A stretch of DNA of 64,000 bases from positions 186,001 through 250,000 of the forward strand of contig NZ_CACVCE010000001.1 in assembly GCF_902729445.1 (NCBI RefSeq), in the 5' to 3' direction. Shown here one piece after another: positions 18,662 to 30,134 of this stretch. Below the pieces are notes generated by a model. The model ran no database searches. It was not told the origin of the DNA and saw nothing but the letters and a program-made list of their open reading frames with translations. Position numbers and translations under genes: made by a program. Every line of letters starts with the position of its first letter. Position 1 is the stretch's first letter. The stretch comes from Magnetospirillum sp902729445 (GTDB taxonomy: Bacteria; Pseudomonadota; Alphaproteobacteria; Rhodospirillales; Magnetospirillaceae).

Positions 18662-18999
18662 TTAGTGGCGATGGGCGATCTTATCGGTCCAGCCGAACAG
18701 GCCGGACCGTTGGTAAAGCCACGGATATTGGTCGCACATGCGCTTGGCCAGGGTCACCCGCCAGGCCGCCAGGGTGATGGCTTCCAGGACCATGGTGTCG
18801 ATGACGTAACCGCCGGGCGACAGCAGGCTGCCGCCGAACAGGGCGAAGCCGATGAAACGGTCGGCGGCGCCCAGGCCCAGGGCGTAAAGGGCGCCCATCC
18901 ACCATGGCCGCCAGGTCCGGGCCAAGGCGTTGCCGGTCATGAAGGCGCAGCCGCCCATGAACAAGATGGTGATTCCGATGAAGACGGGGACGCTGTCGA

Positions 19000-19003
<4 letters not shown>
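18662..19003 (-). CDS. Small membrane protein of the liv cluster (DUF6867-like)
   Basis: A 113-aa protein with three or so hydrophobic segments (VPVFIGITILFMGGCAFMTG, WWMGALYALGLGAADRFIGF, a third around residue 70) and a hydrophilic C-terminus. Its ATG overlaps the livF stop, so it is translated with the transporter. I recall small membrane proteins of this kind, annotated DUF6867, in this position in Rhodospirillales; that name is from memory and unverified. A role in transporter assembly or regulation is only a guess from the context. Confidence 0.75.
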
Positions 19004-19716
<713 letters not shown>

Positions 19717-19719
19717 GGG

Positions 19720-20558
<839 letters not shown>

Positions 20559-20562
<4 letters not shown>

Positions 20563-21812
20563 TTCGCCCCCTTAAGCCGGATGGTGGGGGCGCGGCTGGC
20601 AAGCAATCCCGACGGCTTCCACAGCATGATCAACACCATGGCGCCGCCGAAGGCGATCATGCGGTATTGCTGCAATTCGCGGAACCATTCCGGCAGGCCG
20701 ACCAGGATCAGGGCGGCCAGCACCACCCCGATCTGGCTGCCCATGCCGCCCAGCACGACGATGGCCAAGATCACCGCCGATTCGATGAAGCTGAAGCTTT
20801 CCGGGCTGATGAAGCCCTGGCGGGTGGCGAAGAACGAACCGGCGAAGCCGGCGAACATCGCCCCCAGGGCGAAGGCCGACAGCTTGATGGTGGTGGGGTT
20901 CAGCCCCAGCGAACGGCAGGCGATCTCGTCCTCGCGCAGCGCTTCCCAGGCCCGGCCGATGGGCAGGCGGCGGATGCGCAGGGTGAACAGATTGGTCAAC
21001 AGCGCCAGGCCTAAGATGATGAAGTACAGGAAGATCACCCGGTGGTCGCCCGAAAAGGCCAGGCCGAAATAATCGGCGAAGGTCTGGTGGCCTTCCGGCG
21101 CACTGGCCATGAAGCGCAGGCCGAACAGGGTCGGGCGCGGGATCGAGCTGATGCCGCTGGGGCCGCCGGTGAAATCCTGCCAGTTCTGCAAGATGACGCG
21201 GATGATTTCGCCGAAGCCCAGGGTGACGATGGCCAGATAATCACCCCTGAGGCGCAGCACCGGAAAGCCCAAGGCGATCCCGAAGCCGGCGGCGAACAGA
21301 CCGGCCAGCGGCAGGCACAGCCAGAACGACCAGCCCAGCCCGGTGGCCAACAGCGCATAGGAATAGGCGCCGACGGCATAGAAGGCGACGAAGCCCAGAT
21401 CCAGCAGACCGGCCAGCCCGACCACGATGTTGAGCCCCCAGCCCAGCATCACGTAGATCAGCACCAAGGTCGCCTTATCGACCAGATTGCGGTCGGAAAA
21501 GGGCAGGAAGGGCAGGGTGATCGCCAGCCCGGCCAAGGCCCAGCCGGCCATCAGGCGCAGGCGGGCGGCCTTGGCCTCGCCCATGGCCGGCGCCTGGGAC
21601 GGCTGCCAGGCCCCGCGCAGCATGGTCATGGCGAAGCGGCCCAATCCGACGATCAGGGCGGCCCACAGCACCCAGTCGAACCGGGTGCCCAGCGACAGGC
21701 CTTGCGACGAATCCACCAGGCGGAAGCCCAGCATCGGCAGGGCCAGGCCGGCGGCGACCAAGGCGCCGGCCAGGCCCTCACGCAAGGCGGTGGCGATGGC
21801 TGGCGCGATCAT
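20559..21812 (-). CDS. livM: Branched-chain amino acid ABC transporter permease LivM
   Basis: A 417-aa permease with about ten hydrophobic segments. It has the family motifs GLAGLLDLGFVAFYAVGAYS and LRLRGDYLAIVTLGFGEIIR. The EAA-like loop RAWEALREDEIACRSLGLNP contacts the ATPases. The ATG at 21812 lies one base after the livH stop. The frame stays open upstream, but that sequence lies inside livH. The N-terminus has an extra pair of membrane segments, as in LivM. Confidence 0.94.
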
Positions 21813-21813
21813 G

Positions 21814-22728
<915 letters not shown>

Positions 22729-22824
22729 GCCTGTTCCCGGTCGCCGCCGCCCACCCTCGGGCAGGGCCCTGGAAACCCTACGCGAGCGGGCGGGCAAGTC
22801 AAGCGGACAGGGTGCTCGAAACGA

Positions 22825-22852
22825 CGAAGGCCGACCTTGCGGCCGGCCTTCG
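22825..22852 (-). terminator. Hairpin after the DsbA-like gene
   Basis: A 9-bp stem (CGAAGGCCG and its complement) about 20 bases past the stop of the DsbA-like gene. The T-run on the minus strand is weak (TCGTTTC), so it may act as a terminator or only stabilise the 3' end. Confidence 0.5.
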
Positions 22853-22872
22853 CCCAGAGCTGTCGGGACCGG

Positions 22873-23661
22873 TCAGTTGGCGCCGCTCAGGCGGCCGCCC
22901 TTCCGGGTGATGTCGAACAATTGCTTGAACACCGGGCCTTCGATGGCGCCGGCCAGGATGCGGGCGGCCTTGCCGTCCTTGCCGGCCACCACGAAGGACG
23001 GCGTCGACGAGATGTCCAGCGCGTGGGCCAGGTCGATGTTCTTGCGGATCTGCTTCTCGATCTCGGGCGCCATCATTTCCTTCTTGATCTGATCGACGTT
23101 GGCGCCGGCCTCGCCGGCCAGGCGGAAGATCGCCTTGTCGTCCAGCTTGCCGCGGAACTTCATGAAGGCGCGGTGCACGTCGTCATACTTGCCCTGCTTC
23201 TTGGCGGCCAGGGCGACGCGGGCGGCGGTCAGCGATTCTTCCGACAGGATCGGCATCTCCTTGAACACCACCTTGACCTTGGTGTCGGCCTTGACGGCCT
23301 CCATCATCGGGTCCAGGACCACCTTGCAATAGGGGCAGTTGTAGTCGAAGAACTCGACCACCACGACGTCGCCCGCGGCATTGCCGCTGACCGGATCATC
23401 GGCGGCGTTCAGGATTTCATCCTTGCGCGATTCGATCGCCTTCTTGGCGTCGGATTCGGCCTGGGCCTTCATCTTCTCGCGCAGGGCCTCGATGGCCTCG
23501 CCGATCACCTCGGGATGCTCCATCAGATAGTCGCGGACGATCTTGCGGATGGCGTCGGTCTGCTTGGCGTTGAAGGTCTGGTCTTCCTGGGCGCTGGCGG
23601 GCAGCGCGGTGAACAGGGCGGCCGAGGCCAGCAGGGCGGCGGCAAAGGTCTTGCGAATCAT
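22873..23661 (-). CDS. DsbA-family thiol:disulfide oxidoreductase, periplasmic
   Basis: A 262-aa exported thioredoxin-fold protein. A signal peptide (residues 1-25, ending LPASAQ) is followed by a helical N-terminal region of about 80 residues, then the thioredoxin domain with active site FFDYNCPYCK and the cis-Pro loop ISSTPSFVVAG. The layout (N-terminal helical region plus DsbA/Com1-like domain) resembles ScsC and Com1 proteins rather than plain DsbA. It would act on disulfides in exported proteins. The ATG at 23661 begins the signal peptide; extra upstream codons are not needed. Confidence 0.88.
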   Translation of the reverse strand: MIRKTFAAALLASAALFTALPASAQEDQTFNAKQTDAIRKIVRDYLMEHPEVIGEAIEALREKMKAQAESDAKKAIESRKDEILNAADDPVSGNAAGDVVVVEFFDYNCPYCKVVLDPMMEAVKADTKVKVVFKEMPILSEESLTAARVALAAKKQGKYDDVHRAFMKFRGKLDDKAIFRLAGEAGANVDQIKKEMMAPEIEKQIRKNIDLAHALDISSTPSFVVAGKDGKAARILAGAIEGPVFKQLFDITRKGGRLSGAN

Positions 23662-23737
23662 CGACGGAGAAACTCCTGCAAACAGTGTGGCGGCATATTG
23701 GCCCAAGGCCGAACGGCGGGCAACAAAGGATTGAAAT

Positions 23738-25114
23738 TTAGCGCCGGCGCCGCTGGCCCTTCTGCTCGTCGACGGCCTGGGCGGCGCGCTCCTTGATGTC
23801 CTGGATGCGCAGCCACACTTCGCCGGTCTTGGGCAGCAGGCGCTCGGCCTTGCCGGCGTGGAAGCTGGCGTCGGGCAGGCGGCCCTCGATCAGGGCCTGC
23901 TCGGCCATGGCATAGGCGGCCATGCCCTCGTTGCCGTCGCGGCCGTGGGCGATGGCCAAGAGGCGCCAGCCGGTGCGGTTGTCGGGCTCCTGGTGGACCG
24001 CCAGGGCCAGGTGCTTTTGCGCCTCGGCCAGCAGGGCGGGGTCCTCCTGCTCGATCTGGACCTGGGCCAGCTGGATCCGCATCAGGGCGCTTTCGGGCAA
24101 CAGCTCGACGGCCTTGGCATAGGGGGCCAGGGCCTCGGTGCCACGGCCGTTCTCGAACAGCATCTGCCCCTTCAGCTCCCAGAAATAGGGGTCGTTGGGG
24201 CGCTCGGCCAGCAGGGCCTCGACGGCCGGCAATGCTGCGGCCATGTCCGGCTTGCGGTAAAGGGCGATGGCGCGGGCATAGCGGGCTTCCAGGCTGGCAT
24301 CATTGTCCTTGTAGCGGGTCAGGGTGCGGAAGGGCGGTTCGATGAAGGCGAACAGCTTGCCGCGCATGCGCCGCTGCATCTCGACCCATTCCGGCCGGGG
24401 CGGGACGCTGGAGAAGGACGATTTGGCGACATGGTCGCGGACCGCCGAGATACGATCGCGGGTCAGCGGGTGGGTGCGGACATAGGGGTCCTGGCGGGTG
24501 GTCACCAGCAATTCCTGGTCGCCCAGGATCTCGAAGAACTCGGCCAGGCCCCTGGAGGATTGGCCGGTGCCGTCCAGGAAGCGCAGCGCCGCCTGGTCGG
24601 CCGAGGATTCCTCGCCCCGCGTGTAGGTCAGGAAGTTGCGCACCGCCAGTTCCTGCGAGCCCATCATCACGGCGGCACCGGCATCGGCGCGGCCGGTGGC
24701 GGCGCCGACCGCGGCGCCCAGCAGCATGCCGATCAGCGCCTCGGTCGAGGCGTTGCCGGCGGCATCCTGGATGCGGGCCAGGTGGCCGCCGGCGATGTGG
24801 CCGGTTTCGTGGGCCAGCACGCCGATCAACTGGCCGGGGCTTTCGGCGCGGATCAAGAGGCCGGTATGGATGAACATGTTGAGCCCGCCGGCGACGAAGG
24901 CGTTCAGCGACGGATCGACCATCAGATGCAGGCGCACCGAATCGGGCGCCAGGCCGGCCGCCTGGAACAGTGGCGTCGTGAAGGTGCGGATGGTATTTTC
25001 CACCTCCGCGTCGCGGATGAAGCTGCGTTTGGGTTGGCCCTGCTGGGCATGGGCGGCCCCGGGCATCATCAGCGTCAGCACCAGGAATGAAAGAAGGATG
25101 ATGCGCGTGAGCAA
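23738..25114 (-). CDS. M48-family metalloprotease with TPR repeats (BepA-like)
   Basis: A 458-aa periplasmic zinc protease. A signal peptide (residues 1-23) is followed by the M48 domain with HETGH at 102-106 and the third-ligand region GEESSAD near 168. A C-terminal half of about 200 residues consists of TPR-like helices. E. coli BepA, which clears stalled outer-membrane proteins, has the same order. No ATG precedes the signal peptide. I chose the TTG at 25114, which has GGAG 8 bases upstream. Its first codons overlap the divergently transcribed GGT-like gene. Confidence 0.86.
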   Translation of the reverse strand: MLTRIILLSFLVLTLMMPGAAHAQQGQPKRSFIRDAEVENTIRTFTTPLFQAAGLAPDSVRLHLMVDPSLNAFVAGGLNMFIHTGLLIRAESPGQLIGVLAHETGHIAGGHLARIQDAAGNASTEALIGMLLGAAVGAATGRADAGAAVMMGSQELAVRNFLTYTRGEESSADQAALRFLDGTGQSSRGLAEFFEILGDQELLVTTRQDPYVRTHPLTRDRISAVRDHVAKSSFSSVPPRPEWVEMQRRMRGKLFAFIEPPFRTLTRYKDNDASLEARYARAIALYRKPDMAAALPAVEALLAERPNDPYFWELKGQMLFENGRGTEALAPYAKAVELLPESALMRIQLAQVQIEQEDPALLAEAQKHLALAVHQEPDNRTGWRLLAIAHGRDGNEGMAAYAMAEQALIEGRLPDASFHAGKAERLLPKTGEVWLRIQDIKERAAQAVDEQKGQRRRR

Positions 25115-26720
25115 GCCTTGGTCTCCGTCGAATGGGTCTCGTCGTTTCAACCGTGCGATCCTCACGGCCCTTCTGGCGACCGGCCTTTCGGCCTGTTTCG
25201 ATGGCGGCAAGCCGGTCGGCACCATCGGGTACGTCAAGGGCTTCGGTGGCGTCGCCGTTGCCGACGAGCCGCGAGCCGTCCTGGTGGCCCGCGACGTTTT
25301 GTCGGCCGGCGGCACCGCCGCCGATGCGATGGTCGCGATGTATTTCACGATGTCCGTCACCCTTCCGTCAACTGCCAGCCTGGGCGGCGGCGGCGTTTGT
25401 GTGGTCCATGACAAGGATTCCAAGACCACCGAGGCGCTGGAATTCATGGCCCGCCCGTCGGCGGCCGCAGGCCAGGCCCGGGTGCCGACGGCCGTGCCGG
25501 CCAATGTGCGCGGCTTTTATGCCCTACACGCCAAATATGGCAAAATGAGGTGGGAAGGCCTGCTGAACGAGGCCGAGAAGCTGGCTCGCCTGGGCACGCC
25601 CACCTCGCGCGCCTTCGCCAACGACTTCAACCGCGCCGCCCAGGCCCTGTCCACCGACCCGGGGGCGCGTCGATTGTTCTTCCCCGACAACCGGCCGCTG
25701 GCCGAGGGCCAGGAATTGGTGCAGTTCGACCTGGCCAGCCTGATCGCCCGGGTGCGGCGCTCACCCGGCGACTTCTACACCGGCACCTTGGCGCGCGACC
25801 TGGTCCAGGCGGTGAGCCAGGCCGGCGGTTCGCTGACGCCCGAAGACCTGCGCGCGGTCAAGCCCGAATGGGTGGCGCCGATGCAGGTCAAGGTCGGCCA
25901 TGACGTCGCCCATTTCGCCCCGCCGCCGGCGGTGGCCGGCGCGGTGGCGGCCCAACTGACCGCCGCCCTGGTCGGCAAGTGGGCCGACGTCGCCGCCGAA
26001 GAACGTCCGCACCTGATGGCCGAGGCCTCGGCCCGGGCCTTTTCCGATCGCGCCCGCTGGATGCGGCCCGACGGCTGGCCCAACGAACAGGCCGCCGGTC
26101 TGTTGAATGCCGACCGGGTGGCCGGTCTGCTGGCGGGCTACAATCCGGCCCGTCACGTCGCGGTCGAGGCCAACAAGCCGGCCGACGCCATCCAGGCCGC
26201 CGGCCTGCTGGTGATGGACGGACGCGGCAACACCATCGCCTGCAACGTCAGCACCAACGGCCTGTTCGGGATCGGCAAGGTGGCCCCGGGCACCGGCATG
26301 GTGCTGGCGGCCTCGCCCGGGCACAATACCGGCCCGGCCGGCCTGGGCCCGGTGGTGGTCGTCAACCCCCATGTCAACGAGGCGCATTTCGCCGCCTCGC
26401 CCAGCGGCGGCATCACCGCGCCGACGGCCTTGACCCAGGTGCTGCTGGCCGCCCAGGTCGAGGGCCGCAAGCTGCCCGACGCTGTCGCCGCCCCGCGTGT
26501 CCACCATTCCGGCAATCCCGACACCACCGCCATCGAGCCGGCCGAGCAGGGCGGCAACCCCGAACCGCTGACCAAGCGCGGCCACGAGGTGCGGGCGACG
26601 CCGATCCCGGCCCGGGTCAACGCCCTGCAATGCGATTCCGGCAAGCCCGGCTTCACGACCTGCCGGGCGGTCGCCGACCCGCGTGGGGCGGGGTTGTCGG
26701 CGGTGGTCGGCAAGGACTGA
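25098..26720 (+). CDS. Gamma-glutamyltransferase-like lipoprotein, probably inactive as GGT
   Basis: A 540-aa protein with a lipoprotein signal (ILTALLATGLSAC, lipidated Cys near residue 33) followed by a GGT-fold Ntn-hydrolase domain. Family features are GGTAADAMVAM, LGGGGVCVVHD and, later, NTIACNVSTNGLFGIGK and VAPGTGMVLAAS. Where active enzymes have the self-cleaving TTH nucleophile before SVVD, this protein reads AAGLLVMD near residue 368, so the catalytic Thr is missing. ATGs at 25098 and 25101 follow a GAAAGAAGG site. The start overlaps the 5' end of the divergent M48 protease gene. Next comes an aminotransferase one base later. Confidence 0.82.
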   Translation: MMRVSKPWSPSNGSRRFNRAILTALLATGLSACFDGGKPVGTIGYVKGFGGVAVADEPRAVLVARDVLSAGGTAADAMVAMYFTMSVTLPSTASLGGGGVCVVHDKDSKTTEALEFMARPSAAAGQARVPTAVPANVRGFYALHAKYGKMRWEGLLNEAEKLARLGTPTSRAFANDFNRAAQALSTDPGARRLFFPDNRPLAEGQELVQFDLASLIARVRRSPGDFYTGTLARDLVQAVSQAGGSLTPEDLRAVKPEWVAPMQVKVGHDVAHFAPPPAVAGAVAAQLTAALVGKWADVAAEERPHLMAEASARAFSDRARWMRPDGWPNEQAAGLLNADRVAGLLAGYNPARHVAVEANKPADAIQAAGLLVMDGRGNTIACNVSTNGLFGIGKVAPGTGMVLAASPGHNTGPAGLGPVVVVNPHVNEAHFAASPSGGITAPTALTQVLLAAQVEGRKLPDAVAAPRVHHSGNPDTTAIEPAEQGGNPEPLTKRGHEVRATPIPARVNALQCDSGKPGFTTCRAVADPRGAGLSAVVGKD

Positions 26721-26721
26721 C

Positions 26722-27870
26722 ATGGCCTTTCATAACGCCCTGAAGGGGCAGATCGATCCGTTCATCGTCATGGACGTCATGCGCGCCGCCAACGAACGGG
26801 CGGCGGCCGGCGGCGACGTGCTGCATCTGGAAGTCGGCCAGCCTTCGGGCCAGGCCCCGGCCCGGGTGCTGGAGGCCGCCCGTGCGGCGCTGTCGTCCCA
26901 TGGGCTGGGCTATACCGACGCGCTGGGGCTTCCTTCCTTGCGTGAAAGAATTTCCGGCCATTACCGCCAGACCTATGGGGTGACGGTCGAGCCCGAGCGG
27001 ATCGCGGTGACCACCGGGTCGTCGGGGGCCTTCGTTCTGGCCTTCCTGGCGGCCTTCCCCAAGGGGGCGCGGGTGGCGGTGGCCGCACCCGGCTATCCGG
27101 CCTATCGCAATATCTTGACCGCCCTGGGAATCGAGTGCGTGCCGGTTCAGGTGGGCGAGCAATCGCGCTGGCAATTGACCGTGCCGATCCTGGAAGCGGT
27201 GCCCGGCCGGCTGGACGGCGTGGTGGTGGCCAGCCCCTCCAATCCGACCGGGTCGATGCTGTCCGCCGCCGAGCTGGCCGAGCTGGCCGCCTGGTGCGAG
27301 ACCCATCAGGTCCGCCTGGTGTCGGACGAGATCTATCACGGCATCACCTATGAAGGGGCGGCGGCCAGCGCCGCCGGCATCGCCCCCCATGCGTTGATCG
27401 TCAATTCCTTCTCGAAATATTACGCCATGACCGGCTGGCGGCTGGGTTGGATGGTGGTGCCGGCCGACCTGGCGCGCGAGGTCGAGTGCCTGCAGCAGAA
27501 CCTGTTCATCTCGCCGCCGACCCTGTCGCAACTGGCCGCCGAAGCGGTGTTCGACTGCATCGACGAGCTTGACGCCCGCGTCGCCACCTATCGCGTCAAC
27601 CGCGACATCTTGCGCGAAGAATTGCCCAAGGCCGGCTTTACGCGGCTGGCGCCGTCGGACGGGGCGTTCTATCTCTATGCCGATGTGGCCGAGCTGACCA
27701 ACGACAGCCCCGAATTCTGCAAGCGCATGCTGGCCGAGACCGGGGTGGCGGTCACGCCCGGGACCGATTTCGATCCGTTCCACGGCAGCCGGACCCTGCG
27801 CTTTTCGTTCGCGGGCGCCACCGCCGACATCGCCCTGGCGGCCAAGCGTCTGAAAAGCTGGCGGAGATAA
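26722..27870 (+). CDS. Pyridoxal-phosphate aminotransferase, class I/II
   Basis: A 382-aa fold-type I aminotransferase. It has the PLP-binding Lys in NSFSKYYAMTGWRLGW near residue 232, the Asn of ASPSNPTGS near 171, the Asp/Tyr of LVSDEIYHG near 205, and the carboxylate-binding Arg in RTLRFSFAG near 360. The amino acid used cannot be told; the nearest general type is the aspartate/tyrosine/aromatic aminotransferase group (AspC-like). It starts one base after the GGT-like gene and is followed 2 bases later by the Panacea gene. Confidence 0.9.
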   Translation: MAFHNALKGQIDPFIVMDVMRAANERAAAGGDVLHLEVGQPSGQAPARVLEAARAALSSHGLGYTDALGLPSLRERISGHYRQTYGVTVEPERIAVTTGSSGAFVLAFLAAFPKGARVAVAAPGYPAYRNILTALGIECVPVQVGEQSRWQLTVPILEAVPGRLDGVVVASPSNPTGSMLSAAELAELAAWCETHQVRLVSDEIYHGITYEGAAASAAGIAPHALIVNSFSKYYAMTGWRLGWMVVPADLAREVECLQQNLFISPPTLSQLAAEAVFDCIDELDARVATYRVNRDILREELPKAGFTRLAPSDGAFYLYADVAELTNDSPEFCKRMLAETGVAVTPGTDFDPFHGSRTLRFSFAGATADIALAAKRLKSWRR

Positions 27871-27872
27871 TC

Positions 27873-28430
27873 ATGCAGTTCGCCATCAAATCATGCCTGG
27901 ATGTGGTGATCTGGTTTTCCGACCGCGCGCTGAACGACCGCGAATACATTCAGCCGCAGAAGCTGCATCGGCTGATGTTCCTGGCCCAGGCCTATTACAC
28001 CGTGGCCTATCCGGGCCGCAAGCTGATGCCGGCGACCTTCGTCACCGACAATTTCGGCCCCGTCGAGCCCACCGTGTTCCACGCCTTCGCCTATGGACGG
28101 CCGCCGCATCTGGAAGGCAATCCGGTGCCCGACCAGGCCGCCCATTTCCTCGACAGCATCTGGCGCCGCTTCGGTCAGTACTCGGCCGACCAGCTCAACA
28201 AGCGGTTGAACGACCATCCGGCGGTGGCGGCGGCGATGAACAAGGGCCCCAACGAGGAAATCCCCTTCACCGAGATGGTCAAGTTCTACCAGGGCGAGGC
28301 GGCGGCCAAGGGGGCGGCGCCGTCGGCCGATCAGGTGGTGCGGCCCCGGGTCATGCGCTCGCAAAGCGGCAAGCCGGTGGCGGTCAAGGGCTGGAATCCC
28401 AAGGCGCTGACCCCGAAGAAGCCGGAGTAA
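27873..28430 (+). CDS. Panacea (SocA/DUF4065-like) domain protein
   Basis: A 185-aa protein whose first 120 residues match the Panacea/SocA-like fold: QPQKLHRLMFLAQAYYTVAY, then FGPVEPTVFHAFAYG. Such domains serve as antitoxins in panTA pairs and as the proteolytic adaptor SocA in Caulobacter. The C-terminal 60 residues are low-complexity and basic (VRPRVMRSQSGKP). No toxin-like gene flanks it: an aminotransferase lies 2 bases upstream and a hairpin array with a small secreted protein downstream. An adaptor or regulatory role is possible but unproven. Confidence 0.75.
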   Translation: MQFAIKSCLDVVIWFSDRALNDREYIQPQKLHRLMFLAQAYYTVAYPGRKLMPATFVTDNFGPVEPTVFHAFAYGRPPHLEGNPVPDQAAHFLDSIWRRFGQYSADQLNKRLNDHPAVAAAMNKGPNEEIPFTEMVKFYQGEAAAKGAAPSADQVVRPRVMRSQSGKPVAVKGWNPKALTPKKPE

Positions 28431-28460
28431 GCTTGTTATACCAGCGGCCGTAATGCCTGA

Positions 28461-28586
28461 CCTTCGGTCCGTCACTACGGCGCCCTCACGCGCCGGGCGG
28501 CGGACCTCCGTCCGCCTTGGCTTTCGCGCCATAAGGCGCGCGGCCGCACTTGCGGCCGTCCAACGGTCGAAGGTTTCGACCGTTGG
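28461..28586. repeat. Array of consecutive hairpins
   Basis: A run of short, nearly back-to-back inverted repeats: a small one near 28460-28470, then 28479-28494, 28499-28516 (GGCGGAC stem, CTCC loop), 28525-28540 (CGCGCC stem, ATAA loop), 28542-28557 (GGCCGCA stem) and 28560-28586 (perfect 12-bp stem CCAACGGTCGAA, loop GGT). It lies between convergent genes and could end transcription from both sides. The number of stems is more than a terminator needs. Confidence 0.8.
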
Positions 28587-28588
28587 TA

Positions 28589-28909
28589 TTATCTCCCGCA
28601 GGCGGATTCGCCCAGGCGCGGCCAATTGTTGGGATTCTGGCTGAAATTGGCCTTGGTGACATCGACGATGCGGATGTGGAAGATGCGGGCCTGGTGCGGC
28701 TTGATCACCTGGCACAGATAGGCGGCATACTGGTCCCATGCCGCCTTGTCGGCCTTGACGAAGGCGTAGATGGTGCCGGAATTGTCGGCTTGGGCATTGA
28801 TCACCTTGGGCTGTGCGCGCACCGCCGCGATCGCCGAGACCTGATCGGCCCGGGCCGACGGCGCCAGCATCGACAGCATCAGAATGGCGGCAGCGACCAG
28901 CACCTTCAT
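28589..28909 (-). CDS. Small exported protein of unknown function
   Basis: A 106-aa protein with a clear signal peptide (residues 1-22, ending PSARA) and a mature part of about 84 residues containing two Cys (AYLCQV and ESACGR), which could form a disulfide. GGGAGGAA precedes the ATG. I do not recognise the family. It ends 2 bases from the hairpin array. Confidence 0.75.
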   Translation of the reverse strand: MKVLVAAAILMLSMLAPSARADQVSAIAAVRAQPKVINAQADNSGTIYAFVKADKAAWDQYAAYLCQVIKPHQARIFHIRIVDVTKANFSQNPNNWPRLGESACGR

Positions 28910-28982
28910 CGGTTCCTCCCGAGCCTTCGATGGTCGGCTAGCCTAGACACCAGGCCTTAACAAAGTCGATACGGGCTTTACC

Positions 28983-30050
28983 TCAGGCAGAGTGAAATCT
29001 TCCACCACTGCACGAAAAAGGTGCGCCGGTGGTCGCGGGATGGGTCAGGGGCAACCCGCGTCGTGAGCGCACCGCCAGCAGGCCGAAGGCCTGGGCCTCC
29101 AGGGCGTCGCCGTTCCAGCCGACCCGTTCCACCGGCTCGACCTCGATGCCCAGTTCGCGGGTCAGGGCGGCCATCAGGGCCGGGTTGTGCCGGCCGCCGC
29201 CGCACACCAGCCAGCGCGCGGCCGGGGCGGGGAACCTGTGGCGCGCCAAAGCGACCGCCCGGGCGGTGAAGGCGGTCAGGGTGGCGGCGCCGGTCGCGGC
29301 GTCCTGGTCGGCGACCAGCTTTCGGGCGAAGGCCTGGAAATCGTCGCGATCCAGAGACTTGGGCGGCTTGCGGGCGAAATAGGGGTGGCTGGCGAAGCGG
29401 TCCAGGGCGCCGGTATCGACACGGCCCTGGGCGGCCAGGGCGCCGTCGGTGTCGCAGGCCCGCCCGGTATGGGCCAGCGCCCAATCGTCGATCAGGGCGT
29501 TGCCGGGGCCGGTGTCGAAGGCCAGGATGGCACCGTCTTCGCCCAGCCAGGTGACGTTGCCGACCCCGCCCAGGTTCAGGATCGCCAAGGGCTTCGCCAG
29601 CCCGGCGGCCAGCGCCTGGTGGAACACCGGCACCAGCGGCGCGCCTTGGCCGCCGGCGGCGACGTCGGCCGAACGGAAATCGTTCACCACCCCAATGCCG
29701 GTCAGCCGGGCCAGCAGGGCACCGTCGCCGATCTGCCAGGTGCGGCGCTGGTCGGGCCGGTGCAGGATGGTATGTCCGTGGAAGCCGATGATGTCGACCG
29801 CCGTTGTTTCCAGCCCTGCCTTGGCCAGCAGCCCGGCCACCGCCTCGGCATGCAGGTGGGTCAGGTGCCGCTCGATTTCGGCGACCGGGCCGAAGCCTCC
29901 CAGGATTTGGCGCAGGGCCTTCTTGAAATCCTCGTCATAGGGGAAGGTGGCGGCGGCGCCGAAGCTTTCCACACTCTCGCCGTCGGTGGCCACCAGGGCG
30001 GCGTCGATGCCGTCCAGCGAGGTCCCGCTCATCAGTCCCAAGGCCAGCAT
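28983..30050 (-). CDS. anmK: Anhydro-N-acetylmuramic acid kinase
   Basis: AnmK (355 aa) phosphorylates and opens 1,6-anhydro-MurNAc to MurNAc-6-phosphate during cell-wall recycling. The N-terminal phosphate motif GLMSGTSLDGIDAAL is diagnostic, as are DIIGFHGHTILH, NLGGVGNVTWL and GNALIDDWA. The C-terminal LPLTHPATTGAP is also family-typical. It diverges from tyrS, with 84 bases between the two starts. Confidence 0.95.
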   Translation of the reverse strand: MLALGLMSGTSLDGIDAALVATDGESVESFGAAATFPYDEDFKKALRQILGGFGPVAEIERHLTHLHAEAVAGLLAKAGLETTAVDIIGFHGHTILHRPDQRRTWQIGDGALLARLTGIGVVNDFRSADVAAGGQGAPLVPVFHQALAAGLAKPLAILNLGGVGNVTWLGEDGAILAFDTGPGNALIDDWALAHTGRACDTDGALAAQGRVDTGALDRFASHPYFARKPPKSLDRDDFQAFARKLVADQDAATGAATLTAFTARAVALARHRFPAPAARWLVCGGGRHNPALMAALTRELGIEVEPVERVGWNGDALEAQAFGLLAVRSRRGLPLTHPATTGAPFSCSGGRFHSA

Positions 30051-30134
30051 GGTCGCCCGCGTCGTTGTGAGAAAGCGCCGATTGTGCTAAAGGGGCCGCC
30101 TTTGGGCAAGCAACAGAAACGATCGGTCGAAGCC

